Numbered from the stretch's first letter, positions 33,721 through 42,955 are shown. The stretch: DNA of 64,000 bases from Candidatus Poribacteria bacterium (GCA_022826805.1 JAJDUH010000065.1:20286-84285); one strand, 5' to 3'. A program made the numbers and translations. The notes: generated by a model not told the origin, from the letters alone.

Positions 33721-34902
33721 TTAATGCTTTCCAACGCCCAAGTCTGTCTCAATGTCCTGGCTGGTATAGGACATCGCATAACAGAAAACAAAATAGATAA
33801 CTGCGGCGAACAGATAGACCTCGGCTTGCAGTCCGAGCCAGTCCGGGTTGGCGATAACACTTTTAGCGACCCCCAAGAGGTCAATGAGTCCGATGATAGA
33901 GACGAGAGATGTGTCCTTAAACAACGCGATGAATTGTCCAACAATCGCTGGAATGACAGATCGGAGTGCTTGCGGTAAGACGATAAACAGCGTCGTCTGC
34001 GCGTAGTTCAGTCCTACGGCTTGTGCAGCTTCGTGTTGTCCCCTGGGGATTCCTTGAAGTCCGCCTCGAACATTCTCTGCCATGTAAGCGGCGGCAAAGA
34101 AGATTATGCCGAGCATCATCCGTAAAACTTGGTTAATATCAAGCCCCGGCATGAATATCGGTATTAGGACGTTGCCCATGAATAGGATTGTTATCAACGG
34201 TACCCCGCGAACCGTCTCAATGTAAGTTGTTGAAACCCATCGGATAGCGGGGAGATTGCTCTGGCGGCAGAGCGCTAAAAATACGCCAAGCGGGAAAGAA
34301 ACGACGATACCTACGACCGCTAAGATCAACGTGAGAAGCAGTCCGCCCCAATTGCTTGTCAGAACACCATTCTCCCCGAACCCTCGTAATACCACCATGA
34401 TTACTGGGAAAGAGAGTATCCACCCTCCCAAAATCCAAGGTCGCAAACCTACTCTGCCACGTCCAAGGAAGAAGGAAACCGCTATCATAGCGATCGCGCC
34501 TAAACACCATCCCCGCGTTGCGAGTTCAAAGGGGAGAAGCGCACTGATAAACCAAACACCACTGAGAACAACAGCAAATCGGAGTACCAAACCACCCCAG
34601 AGCCCAGCACTCAAACCTATGAGTACACTTAAGATATAAATCGCGTTCCATACGCGCCATATCTGTTCTTGTGGATAAGACCCGACCATAAAGAGCCGAA
34701 AATTCGCTGGGATCACACCCCACTTCGCTTCGGTGAACGCCCAAATCAGGAGCCCTTTAAAAGCAAAGAATAGGAGCACAAGTGCCAAACAGGTCAAGAG
34801 CGCGTTGTACCAAGTGTTAAACAAATTGCCTTTGAGCCATTGTGCTGCCCCTTTTGTGTTGGCAGGTGGTTTAATTTCTTGTGTGAACTCTCGTTCTTCC
34901 AC
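33721..34902 (-). CDS. aapM: Amino-acid ABC importer permease (AapM type)
   Basis: A 393-residue inner-membrane permease with about eight hydrophobic segments; like AapM it has extra N-terminal helices before the transport domain. The permease-ATPase contact motif reads EAAQAVGLNYAQTTLFIVLPQ, and the domain ends PAIVGQFIALFKDTSLVSIIG. Together with AapQ it forms the channel of the general L-amino-acid importer. Start GTG 34902 with AAGGAAGG about 11 bases upstream. The gap to aapQ is 215 bases, filled by a composite repeat. Confidence 0.9.
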   Translation of the reverse strand: MEEREFTQEIKPPANTKGAAQWLKGNLFNTWYNALLTCLALVLLFFAFKGLLIWAFTEAKWGVIPANFRLFMVGSYPQEQIWRVWNAIYILSVLIGLSAGLWGGLVLRFAVVLSGVWFISALLPFELATRGWCLGAIAMIAVSFFLGRGRVGLRPWILGGWILSFPVIMVVLRGFGENGVLTSNWGGLLLTLILAVVGIVVSFPLGVFLALCRQSNLPAIRWVSTTYIETVRGVPLITILFMGNVLIPIFMPGLDINQVLRMMLGIIFFAAAYMAENVRGGLQGIPRGQHEAAQAVGLNYAQTTLFIVLPQALRSVIPAIVGQFIALFKDTSLVSIIGLIDLLGVAKSVIANPDWLGLQAEVYLFAAVIYFVFCYAMSYTSQDIETDLGVGKH

Positions 34903-34958
34903 TGTGTGATGTGCCTTCCTTATTATGGTGAATCATAAAAATAAGTTTACATATCTTG

Positions 34959-35104
34959 TGTAGGAGCGATCTCCGAATCGCGACCCAGGGCACCGAGCGT
35001 CGGGAAATGTAAAGCTAAGACATATTTTGCCGCGTAAATCAGAATCAACGGTATGAAGTGCTTATGCACTTCACCGGGGGCAAAATTTGGAGTTCCCTCC
35101 TACA
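34959..35104. repeat. Composite repeat between aapM and aapQ
   Basis: An 8-base inverted pair, TGTAGGAG and CTCCTACA, encloses 146 bases. Inside lie the 22-bp palindrome also seen at 11.84 kb and a modular hairpin unit (ATGTAAAGCTAAGACATA, then GAAGTGC/GCACTTC). GTAG heads therefore face inward from both ends, as in paired REP units. Confidence 0.8.
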
Positions 35105-35117
35105 AAGAGGCTGTCGG

Positions 35118-36335
35118 TTATTGACCGATTCGGGTAATCCAACGGTTATACCAATTCATAGCCGCTGATGTTGTTAAACTGATAATTAAGTAACTTACCA
35201 TAACCATCGCAAAAACTGGAATTGATTGTCCCGTCTGAGTCAGCATGGTATCTCCTACATGAACCAGATCGGGGAAAGCGATTGCAACCGCTAAACTTGA
35301 ATTCTTTGCGAGGTTCAGGTACTGGCTTGTGAGCGGTGGCACGATAATAGGAATAGCCTGTGGTAGAACGACCAAGCGTAAGGTTTGCCCCTCCTTCAAG
35401 CCGACGGCTCTTGCGGCTTCCCGTTGCCCCTTAACGACCGATTGTATACCACTTCTCACGACTTCAGCAATAAATGCGCTTGTATATATGGAAAGTGCAA
35501 TTAAAAGGGCAGAGAACTCCGGTGTAAAACGCATCCCGCCTTGGTAGTTGAAACCTTGTAGTGCTGGTAAATCCAGCGTAAAGGGTTTGCCGGGTGTCAA
35601 AAACCATCCACAGAGCGCAACGATAAGGAAAGCAGGCAGTGCCCACTTCGCGCGGAAGCCAGGACGATCCAATTGTTGAAGTTGCCGCCATCGCACAATA
35701 TAGAGAATCACCGCAAGGAGTAAACCTGCCCCGAGAAACCATAGCCAAATTTTCAGGCCCGGGGTCGGTTCAGGCGAAGGGAGGTATACTCCTCGGTTAT
35801 TAATGAACACACCGCCGAAAAATTCGATACTCTCCCTGACCCTCGGAAGTTGTGCGACTACGGCGGTATACCAAAATAGAATCTGCAATAAAAGCGGAAT
35901 GTTACGGAAACATTCCACATAAGCGGCTGCTATCGTTCGGATTAACCAGTTGCTAGACAGGCGAGCGATACCGAAAAGGAGCCCGATAAGTGTAGCACAG
36001 ACTATCCCTATGATACTGACTCTGAGGGTGTTCAGGATCCCAACCCAGAACGCCTTCAAATAGGTATCCGAAGGATCATAAGGGATTGCCCCCTCCGAAA
36101 TGTCAAACCCTGCTTCGTCGTGAAGGAAATTGAGGTTCAGCGTTAGCCCAAGCCCGCGAAGACCCTTTAACATATTCGTGTAAAGAATGGCTAACAACAG
36201 AATCACACCGAGCAGAAAGACAACCTGAAACAAGATCCGCAACACTCGGACATCTCGCCAAAAGGGGATTTTTCCAGATACAACTGTAAGTGAATTACTC
36301 TCCATATTTTTACTGTCGGAACATCGTATGGACAT
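35118..36335 (-). CDS. aapQ: Amino-acid ABC importer permease (AapQ type)
   Basis: A 405-residue membrane protein with several hydrophobic helices and the transport domain at the C-terminal end. The coupling motif is EAARAVGLKEGQTLRLVVLPQ-like (EAARAVGLKEGQTLRL) and the late motif LTSQYLNLAKNSSLAVAIAFPDL is characteristic of AapQ. It pairs with AapM. The start may be ATG 36335 or ATG 36305; neither has a strong ribosome binding site. Its start lies 13 bases after the aapJ stop, so translation may be coupled. Confidence 0.88.
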   Translation of the reverse strand: MSIRCSDSKNMESNSLTVVSGKIPFWRDVRVLRILFQVVFLLGVILLLAILYTNMLKGLRGLGLTLNLNFLHDEAGFDISEGAIPYDPSDTYLKAFWVGILNTLRVSIIGIVCATLIGLLFGIARLSSNWLIRTIAAAYVECFRNIPLLLQILFWYTAVVAQLPRVRESIEFFGGVFINNRGVYLPSPEPTPGLKIWLWFLGAGLLLAVILYIVRWRQLQQLDRPGFRAKWALPAFLIVALCGWFLTPGKPFTLDLPALQGFNYQGGMRFTPEFSALLIALSIYTSAFIAEVVRSGIQSVVKGQREAARAVGLKEGQTLRLVVLPQAIPIIVPPLTSQYLNLAKNSSLAVAIAFPDLVHVGDTMLTQTGQSIPVFAMVMVSYLIISLTTSAAMNWYNRWITRIGQ

Positions 36336-36348
36336 GCACAGGGACTAT

Positions 36349-37371
36349 CTAACGGAACGGGATTGCGTAGAGTAGACCGCCCTGTGTCCAAGGTTTATTG
36401 ACGCCACGTGGCAGCCCCAGCGGTGTCAGGTTGCGTTCAAAAATCTCGCCATAGTTGCCGACGGCAGCAATAACTTGACGTGCCCAGTCTTTTGGCAGAC
36501 CAAGTTTTTCGCCCATCCCCGCGCTATCATCTGTACCTAAGAAACGCTTGATTTCGGGGTTCTCTGTTTCAAAAGTGTTGACATTGGCTTGCGTAATGCC
36601 GTGCTCTTCGGCAAAGAACGTAGCGTAAATAACCCAACTCACGACATCATTCCACTTGTTGTCTCCGTGGACAGTGACAGGTCCCAAGGGTTCCTTAGAA
36701 ATGGTTACATCAAGAATAACATGGTCATCTGGATTTTTTAGTGATTGGCGGCGGGAGACTAATTGCGATTTATCGCTTGTCACCGCATCGCAACGTCCCT
36801 GATCGTAACTCTGGTAAAGCGTCTCAGTTTCTGCAAAAACAATAGGTTCAACTTCGATCCCTAAGGAGCGTGTGGTATCGGCGAGGTTTAACTCCGTGGT
36901 GCTGCCAGCGGTGACACCGATAGTGGCACCTGCCAACTCCTTGAGCGAAGTTATACCGAGATCCTTGCGGAGCATAAAACCCTGACCGTCATAAAAGGTT
37001 GGGGGCGCGAAATCAGCACCTAAGTCCGTGTCACGAGTCAGGGTCCAAGTAGTGTTTCGGATTAAAACATCTATTTCACCTGTCTGAAGGGCGGGAAAAC
37101 GATCAGCAGCCTTTAGCGGACGAAACTCAACTTTGTTCGGGTCGCCCAGAACAGCGGCAGCAATCGCTCTGCCGTAATCTACGTCAAATCCTTTCCATTT
37201 ACCATCCTGACCGAGGAAACCGAAACCGGGTAATTCTTTGTTCACCCCACATACCAGTCGTCCTCTATTTTTCACCTTGTCTAATATACCCTCTTCGCCT
37301 CTCGCGAGTAGAGGGGTTACCAATGAAACCGCTAAAATCAATGCAGAAATACGAAACAAAAATTTGCGCAC
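36349..37371 (-). CDS. aapJ: Periplasmic amino-acid-binding protein (AapJ type)
   Basis: A 340-residue solute-binding protein. A signal peptide (residues 1-23, ending near LLARGEE) is followed by the binding-protein fold: RLVCGVNKELPGFGFLG, WKGFDVDYGRAIAAAVLG, and VEFRPLKAADRFPALQTGEIDVL, the order typical of AapJ. It captures L-amino acids in the periplasm for AapQMP. The GTG start at 37371 is set by GAGAGGA five bases upstream and by the signal peptide; a much longer open frame to 37581 is non-coding leader. Confidence 0.9.
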   Translation of the reverse strand: MRKFLFRISALILAVSLVTPLLARGEEGILDKVKNRGRLVCGVNKELPGFGFLGQDGKWKGFDVDYGRAIAAAVLGDPNKVEFRPLKAADRFPALQTGEIDVLIRNTTWTLTRDTDLGADFAPPTFYDGQGFMLRKDLGITSLKELAGATIGVTAGSTTELNLADTTRSLGIEVEPIVFAETETLYQSYDQGRCDAVTSDKSQLVSRRQSLKNPDDHVILDVTISKEPLGPVTVHGDNKWNDVVSWVIYATFFAEEHGITQANVNTFETENPEIKRFLGTDDSAGMGEKLGLPKDWARQVIAAVGNYGEIFERNLTPLGLPRGVNKPWTQGGLLYAIPFR

Positions 37372-37394
37372 AAAAAATCCTCTCTTTTTGGTGT

Positions 37395-37413
37395 GACCTC
37401 CATTGCAGAGGTC
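37395..37413. promoter_or_regulatory. Hairpin in the aapJ leader
   Basis: GACCTC and GAGGTC face each other across seven bases, 24 bases upstream of the GTG start. A hairpin here could control ribosome access or act as an attenuator. About 15 of the bases match the end of the TnpB element at 57.33 kb. Confidence 0.4.
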
Positions 37414-37551
37414 GTTTAATAAAGTCCGTTGATAAGGTCTGTTATAATTGCTAACAGTTTGATTAAAATCTGATTGTATGCCTTTTCTTTGGATGCAGAT
37501 TAATAAATAAATTGGGTAATTACATAATCTTGAACACGCATCACGGATCGC

Positions 37552-37591
37552 GAGCATGAAGAAACACCCAAGCAAAAACACTTGCTCCTAC
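37552..37591 (-). repeat. GTAG-headed repeat, shorter GGCGAGGT-type relative
   Basis: Core AAACACCCAAGCAAAAACAC with arms GAGCA and TGCTC followed by CTAC. It is the most divergent copy of the family. The rest of the 608-base gap between aapJ and the TPR gene contains only the promoter below. Confidence 0.65.
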
Positions 37592-37846
37592 AGGAAGAGA
37601 TTATGTCTGTGTTACCCGATTAAATTCCTAATCCTCATGTAAAGAAAAAGCGGTTGATATACTTTCATAGATTTTACCAAACCGCCCTTATGTTGTCAAG
37701 GGAATTAAGGGGGTTTCTGTCCTTTTTCGGGCAACTGGATATAAGGAATGTCCGATTTTGTGCAGTGTTTTCTGGACTCCGTTAGTAAAGTCGGTACAAG
37801 CCAAGCATTTTCAGATCGGCACAAAATTTGCTACACTAAACTGTAC

Positions 37847-37875
37847 TTGACATATTTCGGGAGCCTTGCTAATAT
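37847..37875 (+). promoter_or_regulatory. Promoter for the TPR gene
   Basis: TTGACA and TAATAT are 17 bases apart; transcription would begin near 37882, about 100 bases before the ATG. Confidence 0.65.
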
Positions 37876-37979
37876 ATTTAGCATAACGTGAGTTCAATAT
37901 ATAGAAGCATCTGGAGCGGGGAATCAACGTACTGAATCCGAATTCACGTTAAAATAAATACTTGTCGAGGAGAAAAAAG

Positions 37980-39218
37980 ATGAAGCAGTTTATAATTGCG
38001 GAGATTTGCATTATTGTTGCGCTCGCTGGCGGGTTTTGGCTGGGACGCGTCACGAACAATAGCAAGAGTTACGCGCACTATTACGATAACGCTGATAAAG
38101 CGTGGACAGCGGCACAAGAGATTGACAACCCACCGATAACACTGGACGAACCGGATAAGAAACGTTTGCGGAAAGTCCGAGCTGCATATCGTGAAGTTTT
38201 TGAGAAATACCCTGACAGCTTGTGGGCAGATGATGCCATCTATCAGCTCGCCTCTCGTATTCCACGTACTGACGAAGAAGCTTTTGCCCTTTTTCGCCGG
38301 CTCATCAATAATTACCCGGACAGCGAATGGGCGGACGATTCAATGTACGCAATCGCTTTCGCCTCTTACCAGATTGCGGAGGAACTCAAACGGACTGGCA
38401 CCCTTGAATCCCTTGCGGCATACTACGATCGAGCCCTTGCGCTCTACAATCAATTAATTACGGCATATCCGGGTAGCGAACTGTCGGAACAGGCGCAGTT
38501 TAATACGGCAATGTGTTATTACGGCAAGGGCGAATTGAATATCGCACTGGCGCAGTTAGATGCCCTTCGGGAGCCGTTTAGCAATAGTCCTCTGCTCTAC
38601 CAGATTCTGTACGTTAGCGGCGAAATTTACCTCAAGAAGCAAGACTATGAAACTGCACGTGTGGAATTCACAAATGTTGTTGATTCAGGAGATCCTACAT
38701 TGGGACCCCTCGCGAGTTTCGGTGTCGCGCAGACCTATCTTGCGGAGGGCAAATATGAAGAGGCGGTAGCAGAATACCAGAAGGTTATCGACCTGTATCC
38801 GGACGCGAAAGTCGGGCAAGATGCTCACTTTTACATGGGATGGGCATACGAAAGGCTCGGAAAGTATGACGAAGCCATCACCAAACTTGAGGCAGCGATT
38901 GATATGTATCCGCGCAACGAAAATGCTGCTAACTCGCAAATCTACGTCGGGCAAATTGCTTATGCGAACCAAGATATGCCGAGTGCTATCGAGGCGTATC
39001 AGAAGGTCGCGGATAATAGCACCTACGATTACGATAACCGTCGACAAGCGCAATATTGGGTTGGCAAAATCTATGAGGACAACGGCGATACGGAGTTAGC
39101 AATAGAGGCTTATCGGAAGCTGCTTATAGAATTTTCGGAACCTCATAAAGAGGGCGCACACCCTTCAAATAGTATCAGCGAGAATTATATTCAGAATTTA
39201 AGGGGTACGGGACTCTAA
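37980..39218 (+). CDS. Membrane-anchored TPR protein
   Basis: A 412-residue protein with one N-terminal membrane helix (about residues 5-22) and a long series of tetratricopeptide repeats in the periplasm. Units recognisable by their A-x-Y-P/W-x-L pattern include YREVFEKYPDSLWADDAIYQ, NNYPDSEWADDSMYAIAFAS, and EEAVAEYQKVIDLYPDAK. The layout is like YbgF/BamD-type outer-membrane assembly or Tol-Pal scaffolds, but no lipobox or partner gene is present. GAGGAGA lies seven bases before ATG 37980. Its last 21 bases overlap the convergent trans-sulfuration gene. Confidence 0.75.
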   Translation: MKQFIIAEICIIVALAGGFWLGRVTNNSKSYAHYYDNADKAWTAAQEIDNPPITLDEPDKKRLRKVRAAYREVFEKYPDSLWADDAIYQLASRIPRTDEEAFALFRRLINNYPDSEWADDSMYAIAFASYQIAEELKRTGTLESLAAYYDRALALYNQLITAYPGSELSEQAQFNTAMCYYGKGELNIALAQLDALREPFSNSPLLYQILYVSGEIYLKKQDYETARVEFTNVVDSGDPTLGPLASFGVAQTYLAEGKYEEAVAEYQKVIDLYPDAKVGQDAHFYMGWAYERLGKYDEAITKLEAAIDMYPRNENAANSQIYVGQIAYANQDMPSAIEAYQKVADNSTYDYDNRRQAQYWVGKIYEDNGDTELAIEAYRKLLIEFSEPHKEGAHPSNSISENYIQNLRGTGL

Positions 39219-40409
39219 AGCTTGTTCTAAGTCTGCGAGAATATCCTCGACATCTTCCAATCCGACCGAAATTCTGACCAAGCCATCTGTAATGCCGGTG
39301 CGGTGCCGGATTTCTGCTGGCACATGTGAATGCGTCGTTGAAGTCGGATGGCAGATAAGGGTCCGGACATCCCCTAAACTGACTGCAAGTGAGCAGAGTT
39401 GAAGCCGATCTACAAGGTCTTCACCGGCATCGCGTCCACCTTTCAGCTCCAGTGTTATCATACCACCGAAAGCACTCATCTGGCGTTTGGCGAGTTCATG
39501 CTGCGGATGGCTAAGCAAGCCGGGATAACGGACCCATTCCACTGCTGGGTGTGCTTCAAGGAACGCTGCGACGCGTGCGGCGTTTTCACAGTGTTGCGTA
39601 AAACGTAAGGGCAGCGTTGTTAGTCCATGCAGTGTTAGCCATGCGTTGAACGGGCTGATGACCGCCCCGAAGTTGCGCAACGCCCCTTCTTTCGCGCGTG
39701 TAATGAACGCCTTCTCCCCGATAATCGCTCCAGCGATGACCGCCCCATTGCCACTGAGATATTTCGTCATGCTATGAACAACTACATCAATGCCAAGCGG
39801 AATCGGTTGCTGTCCACACGGCGTTGAAAATGTGTTGTCAATCATTGAGGTTATCCGGTTTGTTTTTGCTATCTCGGCAGCTTCTTGCAAGTCAACCAGT
39901 TTTAAGAGTGGATTCGTTGGGCTTTCAAGGTAGAGCACCTTTGTATCCGTTCTGATAGCGCGTTCAATTTGCGTCGGGTCTGTCGCATCAACAAACGTTG
40001 TTTCAATCCCGAACCTCCGAAGATCTTCATTGAGGATTTGGAAGGTAGCGGAATAGAGGTTTTCCATAGCGACCACGTGCCCACCGTCAGTTAAAGCCGT
40101 GAGTAATGCTACGCTGACCGCTCCCATTCCTGATGCTGTTGCAAGTGCGGATTCCCCCATCTCAAGGATAGCGAGCTTTTTCTCCAATATCTCCTGTGTT
40201 GGATTGCCCCAGCGGGTGTAGACATAACCACTCTCTTCATCTCGAAACGCTTCAGCGCACTCAGCGGCTGTTGTGAACCGGAACGTGCTGTTTTGATAGA
40301 TGGGTGGTAATAAAGGGGTTCCACTTTTTTCCGTAGGGGATACTTCCATCTCGCCAGCGTGTATAGCTTGGGTCGCTTTACCTAATTTTTTTTGTGATGT
40401 CACGTTCAA
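39198..40409 (-). CDS. PLP-dependent trans-sulfuration enzyme (Cys/Met metabolism)
   Basis: A 403-residue enzyme of the Cys/Met PLP family (cystathionine gamma-synthase, O-acetylhomoserine sulfhydrylase, methionine gamma-lyase). The cofactor-binding lysine lies in HSMTKYLSGN, the glycine-rich ATASGMGAVS and the late YPGL are typical, and TSTTHSHVP occurs near the C-terminus. The exact reaction cannot be chosen from the sequence. The start is TTG 40409, with AAGGA five bases before it. It lies ten bases after the ogt stop, on the same strand. Confidence 0.88.
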   Translation of the reverse strand: MNVTSQKKLGKATQAIHAGEMEVSPTEKSGTPLLPPIYQNSTFRFTTAAECAEAFRDEESGYVYTRWGNPTQEILEKKLAILEMGESALATASGMGAVSVALLTALTDGGHVVAMENLYSATFQILNEDLRRFGIETTFVDATDPTQIERAIRTDTKVLYLESPTNPLLKLVDLQEAAEIAKTNRITSMIDNTFSTPCGQQPIPLGIDVVVHSMTKYLSGNGAVIAGAIIGEKAFITRAKEGALRNFGAVISPFNAWLTLHGLTTLPLRFTQHCENAARVAAFLEAHPAVEWVRYPGLLSHPQHELAKRQMSAFGGMITLELKGGRDAGEDLVDRLQLCSLAVSLGDVRTLICHPTSTTHSHVPAEIRHRTGITDGLVRISVGLEDVEDILADLEQALESRTP

Positions 40410-40418
40410 AATTCCTTT

Positions 40419-40967
40419 TTAATCATTAAAAAAACCTTCAAGTGCCAATAACTGACGTTTTCGCGCTATACCGCCGCCGTAACCTCCCAGTGTTCCGTCG
40501 CTTCTGATAACCCGATGACACGGAACGAAAATAGAAACCGCATTTGCGCCTACTGCCCTGCCTACAGCCCGAACAGCCTTTGGTTTCTCTATCTGTTCTG
40601 CGATCCACTTGTAGCTGCGCACCTCTCCGTGTGGAATCTGCCGAATAGCGTCCCAGACTTTGTTTTGGAAGCGAGTTCCACAGTCTATCTTGATCGGAAC
40701 TTCGGAGGTATCAAATGACCCACCGGCAAAATACTGGTCAAGCAGCTTCCGTACACGCGTTAGTACTGGGTATTGGGCTTGAAGATTTGGGGGTTCATCG
40801 AACGGAAAACTTTGGGCAAAGAAGAGATGCGAAATATTATTTTGATCCGCCGCAACTATGCCGATAGATCCAATTGGAGATTCGTAGGCGATCGTCCGAG
40901 AAGCGAAGTAATTTCGCACATCTTCGTCAGATTTCACGTCAACAGGAAATGTTTTGAAGAAATTCAC
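40419..40967 (-). CDS. ogt: Methylated-DNA-protein cysteine methyltransferase
   Basis: A 182-residue O6-alkylguanine DNA alkyltransferase. The active-site motif is PCHRVIRSDGTLGGYGGG; the cysteine accepts the alkyl group and is not regenerated. FQNKVWDAIRQIPHGEVRSY is the DNA-binding helix-turn-helix region with the conserved arginine finger. Length and N-terminus fit the Ogt branch, without an AdaA-like domain. Start GTG 40967. It is divergent from the SCP2 gene, with a 50-base gap. Confidence 0.93.
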   Translation of the reverse strand: MNFFKTFPVDVKSDEDVRNYFASRTIAYESPIGSIGIVAADQNNISHLFFAQSFPFDEPPNLQAQYPVLTRVRKLLDQYFAGGSFDTSEVPIKIDCGTRFQNKVWDAIRQIPHGEVRSYKWIAEQIEKPKAVRAVGRAVGANAVSIFVPCHRVIRSDGTLGGYGGGIARKRQLLALEGFFND

Positions 40968-40977
40968 TTTTATTTTT

Positions 40978-41006
40978 TTGACCTCCGCCCTATTATATGG
41001 TATGCT
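40978..41006 (+). promoter_or_regulatory. Promoter for the SCP2-like gene
   Basis: TTGACC and TATGCT are separated by 17 bases; the start point would be about five bases before the ATG, with no ribosome binding site in between, so the message is probably leaderless. Confidence 0.55.
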
Positions 41007-41017
41007 GTACGGTACTT

Positions 41018-41416
41018 ATGGCTATATTTGAAGCACCAGATCAGCTTTATAGTTATATTAGCGAACTTTTTGAAGAAATCGCCACGCTACCAGAAGCGCA
41101 AGCGGCACTGAAATCGCTGACGCTGAATGTTCGATTTAATTACACGCAGCCCAACTGTACGATGACACTAACGGCAGCGAATGGCGAATATATCATCACC
41201 CAAGGCACTTGTGAAAATATTGACCCGGATGTTGAACTTACGATGACAGGCGACGTTGCCTACAAGTTTTGGACAGGCGAACTCAATGTCATGGGTGCGA
41301 TAACGACTCGTGAAATCGGGATCATCGGTTCGCTTGGCAAGGTGATGCGGCTTGCTCCGCTTATCAAGACAGCGGTCCGCTACAACCGTGAGCGAAAAAG
41401 TGGTTGCGAACCATAA
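41018..41416 (+). CDS. SCP2 sterol-binding domain protein
   Basis: A 132-residue single-domain protein of the SCP2 family. The typical alternation of strands and the core motifs NCTMTLTAANGEYIITQG, ELTMTGDVAYKFWTGELNVM are present, and the end LGKVMRLAPLIKTAVRY is the usual lipid-tunnel helix. SCP2 domains bind lipids; the bacterial ligand is unknown. I chose ATG 41018 rather than 40997, which is too close to the promoter. The PhyH gene starts 17 bases after its stop and may share its transcript. Confidence 0.75.
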   Translation: MAIFEAPDQLYSYISELFEEIATLPEAQAALKSLTLNVRFNYTQPNCTMTLTAANGEYIITQGTCENIDPDVELTMTGDVAYKFWTGELNVMGAITTREIGIIGSLGKVMRLAPLIKTAVRYNRERKSGCEP

Positions 41417-41433
41417 TATGCAAGGAGACTTCA

Positions 41434-42222
41434 ATGGCAGACAACCTATTAAAAGCGACTGAACCTTACGTTACGCAGATGCGGGAAGAAGGCTGGTGTG
41501 TCTTAGACAATGTTATTCCCGCTAATGTCGTTGGCGCGGTTCGTGAAGAGGTCGAAACATCGGAAGCTGATTACAATGAATTCAGCAAAGAGAACGGTAG
41601 ATGGGAACGTAATGTTATTAGCTTCATGCCGAAATTTGCTGAACATCTCGCGAATGAGCGACTCCTCACTGTCATCCAACAGTTGTTGGGATCACAGGTA
41701 CGGATCTCCCAGACGGAGTATAAGATTCGTCCACCGCATTATGAATTGGTGCGCGCATATCACTCCGATTTCCCGTATGATCTGAACCAGAAATGGCACA
41801 TCCCGCAACCATTTCCGAGTGCTGTTATCGGTATTACCACCCTCTGGATGCTTTCGGAGTTTACGACAGAAAACGGCGGTACATGGATTGTTCCGAAGAC
41901 GCATGTGGATCTGCGGAACCCCAGAGGCAAAGAAGACGGTATTGGTGATCGGAACCCCCTTGACGGCGAAATGCAAGCGACCGGCAGCGCGGGCAGCGTA
42001 CTCATTATGGATAGCCGGATTTGGCATTCTAACGCAGAAAATCCGAGTGCGGGTAAGCGGACTGCTGTTGTCGTGAGATACGCACCGTGGTGGCTCAATT
42101 TGGAACTTTTCGGCGTGAATACGGCAACGATTCCGGGTGAAACTTTCGACCAACTACCGGATAATGTCAAGTTGCTCTATGAGCACCGCGCAGAAAACCG
42201 TGAACCGACTGTTTGGATTTAA
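41434..42222 (+). CDS. Phytanoyl-CoA dioxygenase (PhyH) family protein
   Basis: A 263-residue Fe(II)/2-oxoglutarate oxygenase, unrelated in detail to the one at 25 kb beyond family level. HSDFPYD carries the HxD motif, and IWHSNAENPSAGKRTAVVVRYAPWW provides the distal histidine and an arginine for 2-oxoglutarate. Substrate unknown. AAGGAGA precedes ATG 41434 by five bases. It is probably co-transcribed with the SCP2 gene. Confidence 0.85.
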   Translation: MADNLLKATEPYVTQMREEGWCVLDNVIPANVVGAVREEVETSEADYNEFSKENGRWERNVISFMPKFAEHLANERLLTVIQQLLGSQVRISQTEYKIRPPHYELVRAYHSDFPYDLNQKWHIPQPFPSAVIGITTLWMLSEFTTENGGTWIVPKTHVDLRNPRGKEDGIGDRNPLDGEMQATGSAGSVLIMDSRIWHSNAENPSAGKRTAVVVRYAPWWLNLELFGVNTATIPGETFDQLPDNVKLLYEHRAENREPTVWI

Positions 42223-42305
42223 TTGTCTGAACCAGGATTTATAGGATTATAGGATTTTCAAGATTGTAGTCCCTCTGTGATTAACAATCGGCTCTGACAG
42301 TATCA

Positions 42306-42480
42306 GGACTTACGCAAATTGGGTAAAAAAGCAATATATTTCACCCAAAAAGGCGTTATTTCAGTGATTTAACCCCCTAAATCCCCCAACCCCCCATATA
42401 ATCAACGGTATGAATGCCGTGTGGCATTCACCGCCCTTATCAGGGGGGTAGGGGGACTTTAAGAGGAAATGCGTAAGTCC
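42306..42480. mobile_element. MITE-like element with 11-bp terminal inverted repeats
   Basis: GGACTTACGCA at one end and its complement TGCGTAAGTCC at the other bound 175 bases with no gene. The same end sequence is found next to the transposase at the right edge of the window. The inside is C-rich/G-rich (AACCCCCTAAATCCCCC ... TTATCAGGGGGG) and is itself split by one modular hairpin (GAATGCC/GGCATTC). It occupies most of the 300-base gap between the PhyH and VOC genes; the remaining part holds a TGTCTGAACCAGGATT repeat also seen at 6.09 and 44.1 kb. Confidence 0.7.
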
Positions 42481-42523
42481 CATGTATTTTTATAATTCAC
42501 CATAGTATAAAGGAGAGTCTCTC

Positions 42524-42955
42524 ATGTCAACAACACTTGTACACATTGGTGTCCGCACGACGGACTTGGAAAAGAGCATCCGTTTCTGGCGCGATGCGCT
42601 CGGTTTGCGTGTCTTTTCAACTATGAACGGTTGCTACGATCTCACTGATGGTTATCATAACTTCCGGGTCTTTCAACACGGCGGTCCTAAACGCCCGCAA
42701 CACGTCGGTGGAATGTTGGACTACCTCCATATCGGTGTCCGTGTCCCAAATTTGCGAGAAGCAGCAGAGCGGTGTGAGGACCTCGGTTTTGAGATTACCT
42801 GGGAGGGTTTAGACGGTAGCAAACCTTATGACCCGAATTCGGACGAACTTCCCTCGGTCGCTTTTAAGGTGGAAGACCCAGACGGCATCGTCGTTGATAT
42901 TACGGAGCAGGACGATCAGTGGCCGGGGGTTGATATTGCGAGCAAAAGCGAATAG
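42524..42955 (+). CDS. VOC (glyoxalase/bleomycin resistance/dioxygenase) fold protein
   Basis: A 143-residue metal-binding VOC protein. The paired betaalphabetabetabeta modules start with LVHIGVRTTDLEKSIRFWRDALGL and DYLHIGVRVPNLREAAERC; metal ligands are a histidine early in each half and a glutamate in the last strand (VVDITEQD). Such proteins act as lactoylglutathione lyases, extradiol dioxygenases or antibiotic-binding proteins. The start is well supported by GGAGAG. No functional partner is adjacent. Confidence 0.85.
   Translation: MSTTLVHIGVRTTDLEKSIRFWRDALGLRVFSTMNGCYDLTDGYHNFRVFQHGGPKRPQHVGGMLDYLHIGVRVPNLREAAERCEDLGFEITWEGLDGSKPYDPNSDELPSVAFKVEDPDGIVVDITEQDDQWPGVDIASKSE

Noticed and set aside
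36336..37581. Longer start for the amino-acid-binding protein at 37581
   Set aside because: The extra 70 residues have no family resemblance, and a clear ribosome site and signal peptide support the GTG at 37371.
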